A DNA stretch of 28,414 nucleotides from an uncultured Rhodocyclaceae bacterium (GCA_900549295.1 URNG01000033.1:1-28414); one strand, 5' to 3'. Shown: positions 13,562-22,492, counted from the stretch's first letter. Notes: generated from the sequence alone by a model not told the origin. Program-made: numbers and translations.

Positions 13562-14785
13562 ATGAGCTTCCCGACCTTGAAAGCGGCGGGCACCGCCAGC
13601 CGAACCAAGACCTTGGCCCTGTCCGCCGTCAGTGTGGCAGTTCTGGCTGCCGTAGGGTACGGCTGGTGGGCTTGGACAACGCAGCAGACAACCGTAGCCG
13701 ATAGAGACGCGAGCGAGGCTGTCGCCCAACCGAACGCTGGCGGCGTTCACCTCAACGCCGCTCAGCTTCGCGCGCAGGGTGTGGAAACCGCACTCGTCAA
13801 GGATGCCGCAGTGATACCGCTGGATGGCTTACCCGCGCAGACGGTGGCACCACTCTCGGCCAGCGCGCAGGTCGTGGCGCCATATGGCGGTGTGGTGACG
13901 CGCGTTCTGGTCGATGAAGGCGCCGCAGTGCGCCAAGGACAGGCACTGGCGCGCATCCAGAGCAAGGACGTTCTGGCGTCGCAGGCTGATCTGGCGCGTG
14001 CCCGCACCGAAGCGGCGGTGGCCGCGGCGCAGGCCCGGCGCGATGCCACGCTCTTGGCCGAGGGCATCATCCCAGCCACGCGCAACGAGCAAACCCAGGC
14101 GCGCGCGGCGGCTGCGCAAAGTACGTTGCAAGAGGCCAATGGCGCCCTCGCACGGCTTCGACCCGTTAGCGGCGGGCAGGCCGGCGAGTATGAATTGCTT
14201 GCGCCTTTGTCCGGGCGGGTGATGCGTCGTCACCTGAGCCTCGGGCAAGCGGTCGCGCCGCTCGACATCGCCTTCATAGTGGCTCAGCCTGGCCCGCTGG
14301 ATGTCAGCGTCGCGGTTCCGCTGCGCTGGCGCTCGGATCTCCACCCAGGCTTGGAAGTGCGTCTTCCCGATGGCACGATCGCTCGCGTGACGGCTGTTGG
14401 TGGCGACACTGACCTCAGTAGTCAGAGCCTGCGGGTACGTGCCCGCGTCGATGCAGATCAGGCAGGGGCAGACCGCTATGCGGCCGGGCAGCAGATCAGT
14501 GTCGCGCTGTTGCTGCCAGCACCGCAGGGCACCTTGAGCGTGCCATCGTCCGCGCTGCTGCCAGCGGGCAGCGCCCACGTGCTCTACGTTGCTGAGCCGT
14601 CATCGCAAGACAAGCAAGGCGACCTACGCGTCCGCGCTGTTCCGGTGCAACTGCTGGGGCAAGACGAATCAGAGGCGTCAAGCGCCGTGCGCGCCGTCTC
14701 GCCAGACACTGCGCCGCTTGCGGCAGGCATGCAGGTCGTCGTGCGCGGTACGGCACTGCTCAAATCCATGATTCCATTGCAATGA
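13562..14785 (+). CDS. RND efflux periplasmic adaptor (CzcB/CusB-like)
   Basis: This encodes 407 residues. An N-terminal membrane anchor or signal (about 18-37) precedes a membrane fusion protein. The lipoyl-like half is AQVVAPYGGVVTRVLVDEGAAVRQGQALARIQSKD, followed by an Ala-rich helical hairpin and the second lipoyl half YELLAPLSGRVMRRHLSLGQAV. A beta-barrel follows, and the C-terminal domain ends at PLAAGMQVVVRGTALLKS. It would link the inner-membrane pump to the outer-membrane channel. No His- or Met-rich metal-binding tail is obvious. I chose the ATG at 13562; a start at 13493 is in frame but adds a segment unlike a signal peptide. The gene ends 13 bp before the pump gene. Confidence 0.88.
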   Translation: MSFPTLKAAGTASRTKTLALSAVSVAVLAAVGYGWWAWTTQQTTVADRDASEAVAQPNAGGVHLNAAQLRAQGVETALVKDAAVIPLDGLPAQTVAPLSASAQVVAPYGGVVTRVLVDEGAAVRQGQALARIQSKDVLASQADLARARTEAAVAAAQARRDATLLAEGIIPATRNEQTQARAAAAQSTLQEANGALARLRPVSGGQAGEYELLAPLSGRVMRRHLSLGQAVAPLDIAFIVAQPGPLDVSVAVPLRWRSDLHPGLEVRLPDGTIARVTAVGGDTDLSSQSLRVRARVDADQAGADRYAAGQQISVALLLPAPQGTLSVPSSALLPAGSAHVLYVAEPSSQDKQGDLRVRAVPVQLLGQDESEASSAVRAVSPDTAPLAAGMQVVVRGTALLKSMIPLQ

Positions 14786-14798
14786 GGGGCGACCACGC

Positions 14799-17700
14799 AT
14801 GTTGTCCCGTCTGATTGAATTTTCCCTGCGCCAACGTGCGCTGGTACTGCTTGGCGTGCTGGCTTTGGCGGGTGCGGGCCTGGCGGCCTTCCTGCAACTG
14901 CCGATCGACGCCTATCCGGATATTTCCCCCACGCAGGTCAAGCTGATTATCAAGGCCCCTGGCATGACGCCCGAGGAGGTGGAGTCGCGCGTGATCACGC
15001 CGCTGGAGATGGAGTTGCTCGGCGTGCCGCGGGGCGTGATGCTGCGCTCCACGGCCAAGTACGCCATCGCCGACATCACGCTGGACTTCGCCGAAGGCAG
15101 CGACATCTACTGGGCACGCCAACAGGTGGCCGAACGCTATGCAGGTGTTTCGGGCAGTCTGCCCGACGGCGTCAGCGGCGGGCTGGCACCGATTTCGACG
15201 CCGCTGTCAGACGTGTTCATGTTCACCATCGAAGGCGGCAGCCTCACGCTGAGCGAGCGGCGCGCCCTGCTGGACTGGACGCTGCGCCCGGCCCTGCGCA
15301 CGCTGCCCGGCGTTGCCGATGTCAACGTGCTGGGCGGCGAAGCCAAGAGCTTTGCCGTGGTGCCTGACCGCGCGCGGCTTTCCGCTGCGGGCCTCGGCTT
15401 CTCGGACGTCATCACGGCGATCAGTCGTAACAACCGCAACGACGGCGCAGGCCGCCTGGATGCGGGCGAGGACACGCTGATCGTGCGCGCTGAAGGCGCG
15501 ATCCACACTTTGGACGATTTATCCCGTCTGATCCTGCGCGCGGGGGCCAATGGCACGGCCCCAGTTCGCCTGGGCGACGTGGCCCAGGTGCGCATCGAAG
15601 GCGTGACTCGCTATGGCGCCGTCACCCGGGACGGCGCGGGCGAAGCGGTGGAAGGCATCGTGGTGGCGCTGCGCGGGGCCGATGCTTCGGCGCTCGTGAA
15701 GGCCATCCGCGCCCGGCTGGACGAGGTGGCTCCCAGCCTGCCGCCCGGCGTCAAGGTGGTGCCGTTCTATGACCGCAGCACGCTGATTGAGCGCGCCGTG
15801 GGCACGGTGGAAAGCGCCTTGCTGGAAGCGACGGTACTGGTCGTCATCCTGCTGCTTCTGTTCCTCGGCGAGCTTCGCGCCGCGCTGGTGGTGGCGGTGA
15901 TGGTGCCTTTGGCGGCGCTGGGTACCTTCTTGCTGATGCGCCTTGTCGGCATGAGCGCCAACCTGATGAGCCTGGGTGGGCTCGCAATCGCCATCGGCAT
16001 GCTGGTGGATGCTGCCGTGGTGGTGGTGGAAAACGCCGTCAGTCGGCTCGACCCGCACGCGCCCAGTGCGCACCAGCCGCGCCTGCACCGCATATTCGCC
16101 GCGGCGCGCGAGGTCGCCATGCCTGTGGCCTCGGGCATCCTCATCATCTGTCTGACCTTCATGCCCCTGCTCACGCTGCAAGGGTTGGAAGGCAAACTGT
16201 TTGTGCCGGTGGCGCTGACCATCGTGTTCGCCCTGGGCGTCTCGCTGCTGCTGTCGCTCACGCTGGTGCCGGTGCTGGCCTCGCTGCTGCTCAAGGAACA
16301 CACGCACACCGAGCCGTGGGTGATGCGCTGGGCCACGCGCCTGTACCAACCGCTGCTGGAGGCTGCGCTTCACCACCCGCTACGCGCATCGGCGGTCGCC
16401 ATCGCGGCCCTGGCATTGGGTGTGGTGGCCTACCTCGGCACGGGCAAGGCGTTCATGCCGACGATGGACGAGGGCGATATCCTGCTGCAACTGCAAAAGC
16501 CGCCGTCCATTGGGTTGCAGCGCTCGCTGGAGATTGACCTGGCGGTGCAGAAGGCCATCGGTGCGGCGGTGCCCGAGGTGCGGCACAGCATCGGGCGGGT
16601 GGGCTCCGACGAACTGGGGCTCGACCCGATGGGCCTGAACGAAACCGACCTGTTCATGCAGCTCGCACCGCGCAAGGATTGGCATGCAGCCGACAAGGAC
16701 GCGTTGAGTGCCGAGATACGCAAGGTGATGGATGCCTTCCCCGGCCTGGAATTCGGCTTTACCCAGCCCATCGAGATGCGCATCTCGGAAATGCTCACCG
16801 GCAGCCGGGGCGACGTGGCCGTCAAGCTGTTCGGCCCTGATCTGCAAACGCTGGGCGATCTGGCGCAGCGCATGGCCGCTCGCATCGAGAAAGTGCCCGG
16901 TGCGCGCGACGTGCTCACCCAGGCCAGCGACAGCGTGGAATACCTGCAGGTGAAGGTGGATGCGCAGGCGGCCGGTCGCGCCGGACTGGCCGTGACGCAG
17001 GTTCAGGACGAGCTGCGTGCGCAGCTCGAAGGCGTGCCGGCCGGGCTGGTGATCGAGCCGGACAGGCGCACGCCCATCGTGGTGCGCGGGGATGCCCGGC
17101 TGCGCGGATCGGCCGAGCGGTTCAAGGACTTGCAGCTCGCCCGAGGCGATCAGGGCGAGATCCCCCTGGCCTCGCTGGCGCGCATCGCCACCACCGATGG
17201 CCCCGTGCTGGTGCGGCGCGAGAACGGTTCGCGCTTCGCGCTGATCCAGTCCAGCGTGAGCGGGCGCGATCTGGTCGGCTTCGTAGATGAAGCGCGCGAA
17301 GCCGTGGCGCGCGACGTGCCGCTGCCGCCCGGCTACCGCGTCGAATGGGGCGGGCAGTTTGAGAACCAGCAACGTGCAGCGGCCCGCCTAGGCATGGTGG
17401 TGCCGGTGGCCCTGGGGCTGATTTTCTTCGTGCTGTTCATGACCTTCGGCTCGGTGCGGCAGGCCGCGCTCATCCTCGGCAACGTGCCGTTTGCCATGGT
17501 CGGCGGCGTGGCGGCGCTGTGGCTGTCGGGGCAGTACCTGTCGGTGCCTGCTTCGGTCGGCTTCATCGCGCTGCTGGGCATCGCCGTGCTCAACGGATTG
17601 GTGCTGGTGACGCACTTCAACCACCTGCACGCGCTAGGCCTGCCCATGGAACAGGTGGTGCGCGAAGGTTCGCTGCGACGGCTGCGCCCCGTGCTGATGA

Positions 17701-17894
17701 CGGCTTCCATCACCGCCTTTGGCCTGGTGCCCCTGCTGCTGGCCAGTGGCCCTGGCTCTGAGATCCAGCGCCCACTCGCCATCGTGGTGATTGGCGGACT
17801 GGTCAGTTCCACGGCGCTGACCCTGGTCCTGCTGCCGGTGCTGTACCGGCGATTCGGCCAGGCCATCTCCTCACAACAAGGAGTCCACGCATGA
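14799..17894 (+). CDS. HME-type RND heavy-metal efflux pump (CzcA/CusA family)
   Basis: This encodes 1031 residues, full length for the family. The N-terminal helix is followed by the porter-domain opening YPDISPTQVKLIIKAPGMTPEEVESRVITPLE. The proton-relay helix contains AIGMLVDAAVVVVENAVSRL with Asp404 and Glu411, as in HME pumps. The second porter half has FTQPIEMRISEMLTGSRGDVAVKLFGPD, closer to CzcA than to CusA, whose Met triad I do not recognise here. It exports divalent or monovalent metal ions from the periplasm using the proton gradient. The substrate (zinc, cadmium, cobalt, nickel, copper or silver) cannot be fixed from sequence. GAGGGG at about 14784-14789 supports the start, and the stop overlaps the DUF3240 gene by ATGA. 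Confidence 0.93.
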   Translation: MLSRLIEFSLRQRALVLLGVLALAGAGLAAFLQLPIDAYPDISPTQVKLIIKAPGMTPEEVESRVITPLEMELLGVPRGVMLRSTAKYAIADITLDFAEGSDIYWARQQVAERYAGVSGSLPDGVSGGLAPISTPLSDVFMFTIEGGSLTLSERRALLDWTLRPALRTLPGVADVNVLGGEAKSFAVVPDRARLSAAGLGFSDVITAISRNNRNDGAGRLDAGEDTLIVRAEGAIHTLDDLSRLILRAGANGTAPVRLGDVAQVRIEGVTRYGAVTRDGAGEAVEGIVVALRGADASALVKAIRARLDEVAPSLPPGVKVVPFYDRSTLIERAVGTVESALLEATVLVVILLLLFLGELRAALVVAVMVPLAALGTFLLMRLVGMSANLMSLGGLAIAIGMLVDAAVVVVENAVSRLDPHAPSAHQPRLHRIFAAAREVAMPVASGILIICLTFMPLLTLQGLEGKLFVPVALTIVFALGVSLLLSLTLVPVLASLLLKEHTHTEPWVMRWATRLYQPLLEAALHHPLRASAVAIAALALGVVAYLGTGKAFMPTMDEGDILLQLQKPPSIGLQRSLEIDLAVQKAIGAAVPEVRHSIGRVGSDELGLDPMGLNETDLFMQLAPRKDWHAADKDALSAEIRKVMDAFPGLEFGFTQPIEMRISEMLTGSRGDVAVKLFGPDLQTLGDLAQRMAARIEKVPGARDVLTQASDSVEYLQVKVDAQAAGRAGLAVTQVQDELRAQLEGVPAGLVIEPDRRTPIVVRGDARLRGSAERFKDLQLARGDQGEIPLASLARIATTDGPVLVRRENGSRFALIQSSVSGRDLVGFVDEAREAVARDVPLPPGYRVEWGGQFENQQRAAARLGMVVPVALGLIFFVLFMTFGSVRQAALILGNVPFAMVGGVAALWLSGQYLSVPASVGFIALLGIAVLNGLVLVTHFNHLHALGLPMEQVVREGSLRRLRPVLMTASITAFGLVPLLLASGPGSEIQRPLAIVVIGGLVSSTALTLVLLPVLYRRFGQAISSQQGVHA

Positions 17895-18211
17895 ACGGAT
17901 TGAAAGAAGCGCAACTGGTGCGCCTGAATCTGGTGTTTCCACCCACGCTCGAAGACGCCGTCACCGATGCCCTGATGGCCGACCCGGTGCTGCCAGGGTT
18001 CACCCTGTTGCACGCCGAAGGGCATACCGGCGACTTCGCGCGCGCGTCCATTCGCGAGAAGGTTCGCGGCCGTGTGGATCGGCGCGTCATCTGGGTGTTG
18101 ATCGAATACGAACAACTGGAACAGGTCCTGGCGCATCTGCGCCAGCGCATCGCGTCTAGCGATGTCCGCTGGTGGGTGGAGTCGGTGTTGGCAAGTGGAA
18201 GACTGGTATGA
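17891..18211 (+). CDS. DUF3240 family protein of the metal efflux operon
   Basis: This encodes 106 residues matching DUF3240 in pattern (VRLNLVFPPTLEDAVTDALM, GFTLLHAEGHTGDFARASIREKVRGRVDRRVIWVLIEYEQLEQVLAHL). The predicted alternation of strands and helices is like PII/CutA proteins. Members occur next to CzcA/CusA-type pumps, and a regulatory or metal-sensing role has been suggested; I infer only that it serves this pump. It overlaps both the pump gene and the outer-membrane factor gene by ATGA, so the expression levels of the three are likely linked. Confidence 0.85.
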   Translation: MNGLKEAQLVRLNLVFPPTLEDAVTDALMADPVLPGFTLLHAEGHTGDFARASIREKVRGRVDRRVIWVLIEYEQLEQVLAHLRQRIASSDVRWWVESVLASGRLV

Positions 18212-19577
18212 CGAGTAAAAACAAAGGATGCAGCCTGGTACTACCGGCTGGTGCCGTCATGGTGGCTATCGCGGTTTTGACATTTCATCCCGCGCAAGCG
18301 CGCGCCGATGATCTCTCCTGGCTACCTGCGCAGGTGCAAGTCGAAGCAGCGATGAAAACCCAGCCGGTCGTGAATGCCGCAGCCGCTCGCTTGGACGCGG
18401 CTGCTGCCACGCAAAGCGCCCTTGAAGCCGGTAGCCACGAGTTTGAACTCAGTAGCGGCCTACAACGTCGCAACGTGACCAACGAAGCGCGTCGCTACAA
18501 CGAATGGGAAATCCAGCTCAGCCGTGCTGTTCGCTTGCCAAACAAGGCGCGTCTGGATCGGGAGATCGGCAGGGGGCGGCCGCGCCGGGGCCCGCGGCCG
18601 TTCTGCACGGGATCAGGGCGCGTGGGGAGGGGGAGCCGGCCAGCCGCACCCGCGGCGTGGCCGGTATGCGCCTTGAAGATGCCGAGCACCAGATGGCAAG
18701 GCGACTGCTGGAAGTCTGGGCCGGATGGCTGCGCAGTTTCATCGTGGCTGACGAGATGCAAGCGCAGGAAAAGTTGCTTATTCGTGAGCAGGAAGCAATG
18801 GCCCGGCGCGTGGCCCTGGGCGATGCCGCGCGGCGGGACAGCGACGTTTTGCAAGCCGAACGCGCACTGCTTGCGGCCCAGGTTAGCGCCGCGCGCGATG
18901 CAGAACGGGAAGCACGACAGACGTTGGTGATTGAGTTCCCCGGCATTGAGATTCCCGCACGGCCATCCACCCTGCCAGATCCCGATCCCTTGCCGGGCGG
19001 GGTACAGGAGTGGCTGGCGCGAATTGTGCGACAAAGCGTCGAAATCGGCATTGCCGATGGAGAGGCGGCTCGCCTTGCCAAGGTGGCCGAGCGCGCTCGC
19101 GCCAACCGCACGCCCGACCCCACCGTCGGGGTACGCATGATGTCTGAACGCGGCGGGGCGGAACGTGTCATTGGCGTTGTCTTGACGGTGCCATTTGGCA
19201 CGGACTATCGCAGTGCAATGGCCGCCACGGAAAGCGCCAACGCGGCGGCCGCAGAGGCCGAGGCGCTCGGCGTGCGGCGCGCGGTGGAGCAAGGTGCGTG
19301 GGTCGCCGTGCAAGCAGCGGATAGTAAGCGCACGCAGTGGCAATCATTCACGCAGGCGCTGGCCGCGCAGACCACGGCCAGCAACCGCACGCGGCGGGCT
19401 TGGGAATTGGGAGAGGCCCCCTTGGCCGAATACCTTTTGACGCTGCGCAACCTGCGCCAGACACGACTAGCCGAGGCACAGGTTCGCGTCGATGCGCTGC
19501 AAGCATCGGCACTGGTGCGTATCGATGCGCATGCGCTGTGGCATTCGAAGGAGGCACATGCCGATGCCCCCCAATGA
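18208..19577 (+). pseudogene. outer-membrane efflux factor (CzcC/TolC-like), frame broken
   Basis: The first part (18208 to about 18570) encodes a signal peptide (to AQARADD) and the start of an OMF, ending LPNKARLDREIG. The second part (from about 18654 to 19577, another frame) resumes with GVAGMRLEDAEHQMARRLLEVW and continues to the end of a normal CzcC-like protein, with the repeat motif TRRAWELGEAPLAEYLLTLRNLRQTRLAEAQVRVDAL. Between them lie about 83 bp of very GC-rich sequence that fits neither frame, where only a few codons are expected. The gene is either disrupted by a small insertion or intact and misassembled. The intact product would be the trimeric outer-membrane channel of the RND system. 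Placing it after pump and DUF3240, rather than before the adaptor, differs from the czcCBA order. Confidence 0.8.
18571..18653. other. GC-rich anomalous segment in the outer-membrane factor gene
   Basis: About 83 bp with several runs of four or five G (for example near 18572, 18586, 18633 and 18639) lie where the protein family would need only a few codons. The flanks LDREIG and GVAGMRLEDAEHQ join naturally if most of it is removed. Its texture resembles the suspect bases at the right end of the window. Confidence 0.55.
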
Positions 19578-20346
19578 ATTCCGACTACTGGGCAACGCCC
19601 CACTATCCAACGCACTATTCGCACCTCGATTCTTAATCACTCATTTAGCGCTACCAGCGGGTGCGGCGCTGATCATCAGCAGTCTATTGATGGATGGCGG
19701 TGGGGACTTCTGGGTCGCCGATCATCTCTATCGCTTGCAGGGCAGCCGATGGGCTTTGCGGGATGCCTGGCTAACCAACAACCTGCTGCATCGGGGTGGG
19801 AAGAATCTTTCCACCTTGCTGGCAATTGTGGTTGCAGCAACGTGCATCTGGGCTTGGAGAAAAAAACGTAGCAACAATTGCACAGCACACCTACGCTGGC
19901 CGCTACTGTATCTTTTTTGTGCGTACGTGATCGCGGCACTGACGGTTTCGGCGCTGAAATCGTTCACTAACATGGATTGCCCCTGGAACTTGGTGCGCTA
20001 TGGCGGAGCGCGAGTGTTTGTGGGCCTGTTTGAAACACGCCCGCCCGGTATGCCGCGCGGTGTGTGCTTTCCCGCAGGGCATGCAAGTGCCGGATATGCA
20101 TGGGTCAGCCTCTATTTCTTTACCTTGATGGTTCGTCCTGCCTGGCGTTGGATGGCCTTGGCCGCAGGTTTGATGATAGGTGCCATCTTTGGATGGACCC
20201 AGCAGGTGCGCGGAGCCCATTTCCTTTCTCATGACTTGTGGACACTCCTGATTTGTTGGGTCGTTGCCTTGGGTCTTTTCATGGTCTGGCAACGCTGGTT
20301 TGTTGGTGGCTCAGGCGATGTCCATTCATCGGGGTTCCAAGCATGA
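19564..20346 (+). CDS. PAP2-family membrane lipid phosphatase
   Basis: This encodes 260 residues with about five to six membrane helices and a recognisable PAP2 active site: Lys132 with CPW (KSFTNMDCPWNLVRYGG, 132-148), the His173 motif FPAGHASAGYAW (169-180) and RGAHFLSHDLWT (216-227). The spacing in the third motif differs slightly from the textbook SR-x5-H-x3-D. Members dephosphorylate phosphatidic acid, undecaprenyl pyrophosphate or lipid A phosphate. Next to eptA and dgkA, a role in lipid A remodelling or lipid carrier recycling is most likely. AAGGAGG at 19548-19554 favours ATG 19564; ATG 19558 is an alternative. The 5' end overlaps the OMF gene, and the stop overlaps eptA by ATGA. Its base composition is lower in GC than upstream. 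Confidence 0.88.
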   Translation: MPPNEFRLLGNAPLSNALFAPRFLITHLALPAGAALIISSLLMDGGGDFWVADHLYRLQGSRWALRDAWLTNNLLHRGGKNLSTLLAIVVAATCIWAWRKKRSNNCTAHLRWPLLYLFCAYVIAALTVSALKSFTNMDCPWNLVRYGGARVFVGLFETRPPGMPRGVCFPAGHASAGYAWVSLYFFTLMVRPAWRWMALAAGLMIGAIFGWTQQVRGAHFLSHDLWTLLICWVVALGLFMVWQRWFVGGSGDVHSSGFQA

Positions 20347-22016
20347 GAACTTTCAAACAGGCTCTCGGTCTGGTGCCGCGATTCAGAACTGCAAACCTCA
20401 AGAACCTAAGCCATTGGCGACCACAATGCAGCGTCGAGTGGCTGATCTTGATGACCAGTATTTTCTTTGCACTGGCCTGCAATGGTCTATTTTGGAGTAG
20501 CGCCTTAGGCGTCCAGTCCAGTCTACGCATGGGCACATCCGTACTGCTGTTTCTGGTGGGAATTCACAGTCTGCTGTTGAGTTTGGTTGTATGGCGCTGG
20601 AATGCCAGGGTTTTACTTGCGGTGCTGTTTGTTGCCTCTGCCCTCGCAACACACTACATGCGCAGCTTTCATATCTACCTCGATTCGAGCATGTTGCGCA
20701 ATGTTCTAGCCACAGACTTCAAGGAAAGTCGCGAGCTACTGACGCCTGCATTGATTGCTCCACTAAGCCAACTGGCAGTAGTGCCGATTATTTTGCTTTG
20801 GCGAATCCGATTGGTCGGGCGTACTTGGCTGAAAGCAACCGTGTGGCGTATGGGATTAATGCTGTTTTCGGCACTGATGATTTCGGTCGGTGTCATGCTG
20901 TCATTTCAGGACATGTCCGCACTGATGAGAAATCATCGCGAAGTTCGATACTTGATTACACCGGGAAACTATCTGGTGGGCTTACCGAAGGCACTAAAAG
21001 GTTCCTCTATCACGCAGTCCGCCGAAAAGAAAACCATTGGAGCTGATGCCGTTGCAACAGTCAGGCCCGAAGGCAGTCGGCCACGTTTATTAGTCTTTGT
21101 CGTAGGCGAGACGGCTCGCGCCCAAAACTGGGGATTGAACGGCTATGCACGCGAAACAACGCCTCAATTGGCTCAGATAGGTGTGATCAATTTCTCCGAC
21201 ATGCACTCCTGTGGAACTAACACCGAGGTTTCTGTGCCTTGCATGTTCTCGTCCTTTGGTCGCCGAAACTACGATGAGGACAAGATTCGTTCACACCAAT
21301 CCTTACTGCATGTTCTGGAGCGTGCTGGTATTACCACCTTATGGAGGGATAACCAGTCAGGTTGCAAAGGGGTGTGCGATGGTCTCGAAAATCAACGTCT
21401 AGGGAACGCACAAAGTCCCTCTTTATGCGTTGATGGTCGGTGTTTCGATGAGATTTTGCTTGAAGACTTACCAGCTCAGGCTCGCAAAATTCCCGGTGAT
21501 CGTGTGATTTTTTTGCACCAGATTGGAAATCATGGCCCCAGCTACTTTCAACGATACCCAGCAGCGTATCGCAAATTCATCCCAACATGCGACACACCGG
21601 AAATGGGGAAATGCACCCGCGAACAGATCGTGAATAGCTACGACAACGCTATTCTCTACACAGATCATTTCCTAAGCCGAGCCATCAAACAATTGCAGGG
21701 GCTTTCCGACTACGACACAGCTATGATATTCGTCTCGGATCACGGCGAATCCCTGGGCGAGAAGGGTCTTTTTCTGCACGGCATGCCTTATGCGATTGCT
21801 CCACAAGAGCAGACTCGTGTTCCTTTGGTTATGTGGTTCTCTTCAACGTTTACGCAAAGTCGCGGGCTGAATATTGGCTGTTTGAGTGAGCGAGCCCGCT
21901 CTTATGCGGATCACGACGCATTGTTTTCGTCTGTCTTGGGGTTAATGCGGGTTAAAACAAGTGAGTACGACAGGAATTACGATTTTTTCTTTGGCTGCGA
22001 TGATAAGAATATATAA
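20343..22016 (+). CDS. eptA: lipid A phosphoethanolamine transferase (EptA/MCR family)
   Basis: This encodes 557 residues, slightly longer than EptA or MCR-1. Five N-terminal membrane helices precede a periplasmic alkaline-phosphatase-like domain. Metal and catalytic residues are visible: Glu256 (VVGETARA), nucleophile Thr294 (SCGTNTEVSVPCMF), His397 (IGNHGPSYF), Asp466-His467 (VSDHGESLGE) and His479 (LHGMP). Cysteine pairs 290/300, 341/345, 362/367 and 416/424 fit the disulfides of this family; the 341/345 pair resembles EptA more than MCR-1. It transfers phosphoethanolamine from phosphatidylethanolamine to lipid A phosphate, which lowers surface charge and in known members reduces polymyxin binding. 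It is translationally coupled to the PAP2 gene and followed by dgkA. GC content is lower than the backbone. Confidence 0.95.
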   Translation: MRTFKQALGLVPRFRTANLKNLSHWRPQCSVEWLILMTSIFFALACNGLFWSSALGVQSSLRMGTSVLLFLVGIHSLLLSLVVWRWNARVLLAVLFVASALATHYMRSFHIYLDSSMLRNVLATDFKESRELLTPALIAPLSQLAVVPIILLWRIRLVGRTWLKATVWRMGLMLFSALMISVGVMLSFQDMSALMRNHREVRYLITPGNYLVGLPKALKGSSITQSAEKKTIGADAVATVRPEGSRPRLLVFVVGETARAQNWGLNGYARETTPQLAQIGVINFSDMHSCGTNTEVSVPCMFSSFGRRNYDEDKIRSHQSLLHVLERAGITTLWRDNQSGCKGVCDGLENQRLGNAQSPSLCVDGRCFDEILLEDLPAQARKIPGDRVIFLHQIGNHGPSYFQRYPAAYRKFIPTCDTPEMGKCTREQIVNSYDNAILYTDHFLSRAIKQLQGLSDYDTAMIFVSDHGESLGEKGLFLHGMPYAIAPQEQTRVPLVMWFSSTFTQSRGLNIGCLSERARSYADHDALFSSVLGLMRVKTSEYDRNYDFFFGCDDKNI

Positions 22017-22027
22017 GAGTTGTTCTC

Positions 22028-22450
22028 ATGAAAGATGAAAAACACATAATCGAAACTGAGCCCTTTTCTTCATTCGAGAATGAACAAAAATCTCGCCAAG
22101 GAATATTGAGAATTTGGCATGCCTCCCATTACTCAATTCAGGGATTGCGCGCTGGATGGAATGAGCCGGCCTTTAGACTTGAGTCAGTATTTTCCTTTGT
22201 GTTGGTCCCATTGGCTTTCTGGTTGGGGCAGGGCTGGGTGGAAGTCGCTCTACTCTCAGGAAGTATCCTTATTTTGATGATTGTGGAGCTACTCAATACT
22301 GCTGTGGAATCGGCGATTGATCGTATTGGCCCTCAATGGCATGAGCTATCAAAGCGTGCAAAGGACATGGGAAGCGCTGCTGTGCTGTTAGCCACTTTGT
22401 TGACCGGGGGGGTTTGGCTGTCAGCACTCTGGCAAAGGCTGATTAATTAG
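22028..22450 (+). CDS. dgkA: diacylglycerol kinase (DgkA)
   Basis: This encodes 140 residues. It has three membrane helices and the family signature: VELLNTAVESAIDRIGPQWHELSKRAKDMGSAAVLL, with Glu87, Asn90, the likely catalytic Glu94, Asp98 and the KD pair at 112-113. It is about 20 residues longer at the N-terminus than the E. coli enzyme, with a polar extension (residues 1-25). It phosphorylates diacylglycerol to phosphatidic acid at the inner membrane. Diacylglycerol is the by-product of EptA, so its place 11 bp after eptA is functionally coherent; the same pairing is known for mobile mcr-3 genes. It is the last cargo gene before the backbone regulator traR. Confidence 0.95.
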   Translation: MKDEKHIIETEPFSSFENEQKSRQGILRIWHASHYSIQGLRAGWNEPAFRLESVFSFVLVPLAFWLGQGWVEVALLSGSILILMIVELLNTAVESAIDRIGPQWHELSKRAKDMGSAAVLLATLLTGGVWLSALWQRLIN

Positions 22451-22492
22451 CCGCGCAAATGAAATTAGACGAATTAAAGTGGAGTGAGCACA

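Noticed and set aside
16380..17372. Minus-strand open frame of 330 codons opposite the RND pump
   Set aside because: His/Arg/Gln-rich shadow of the pump gene, without a ribosome site.
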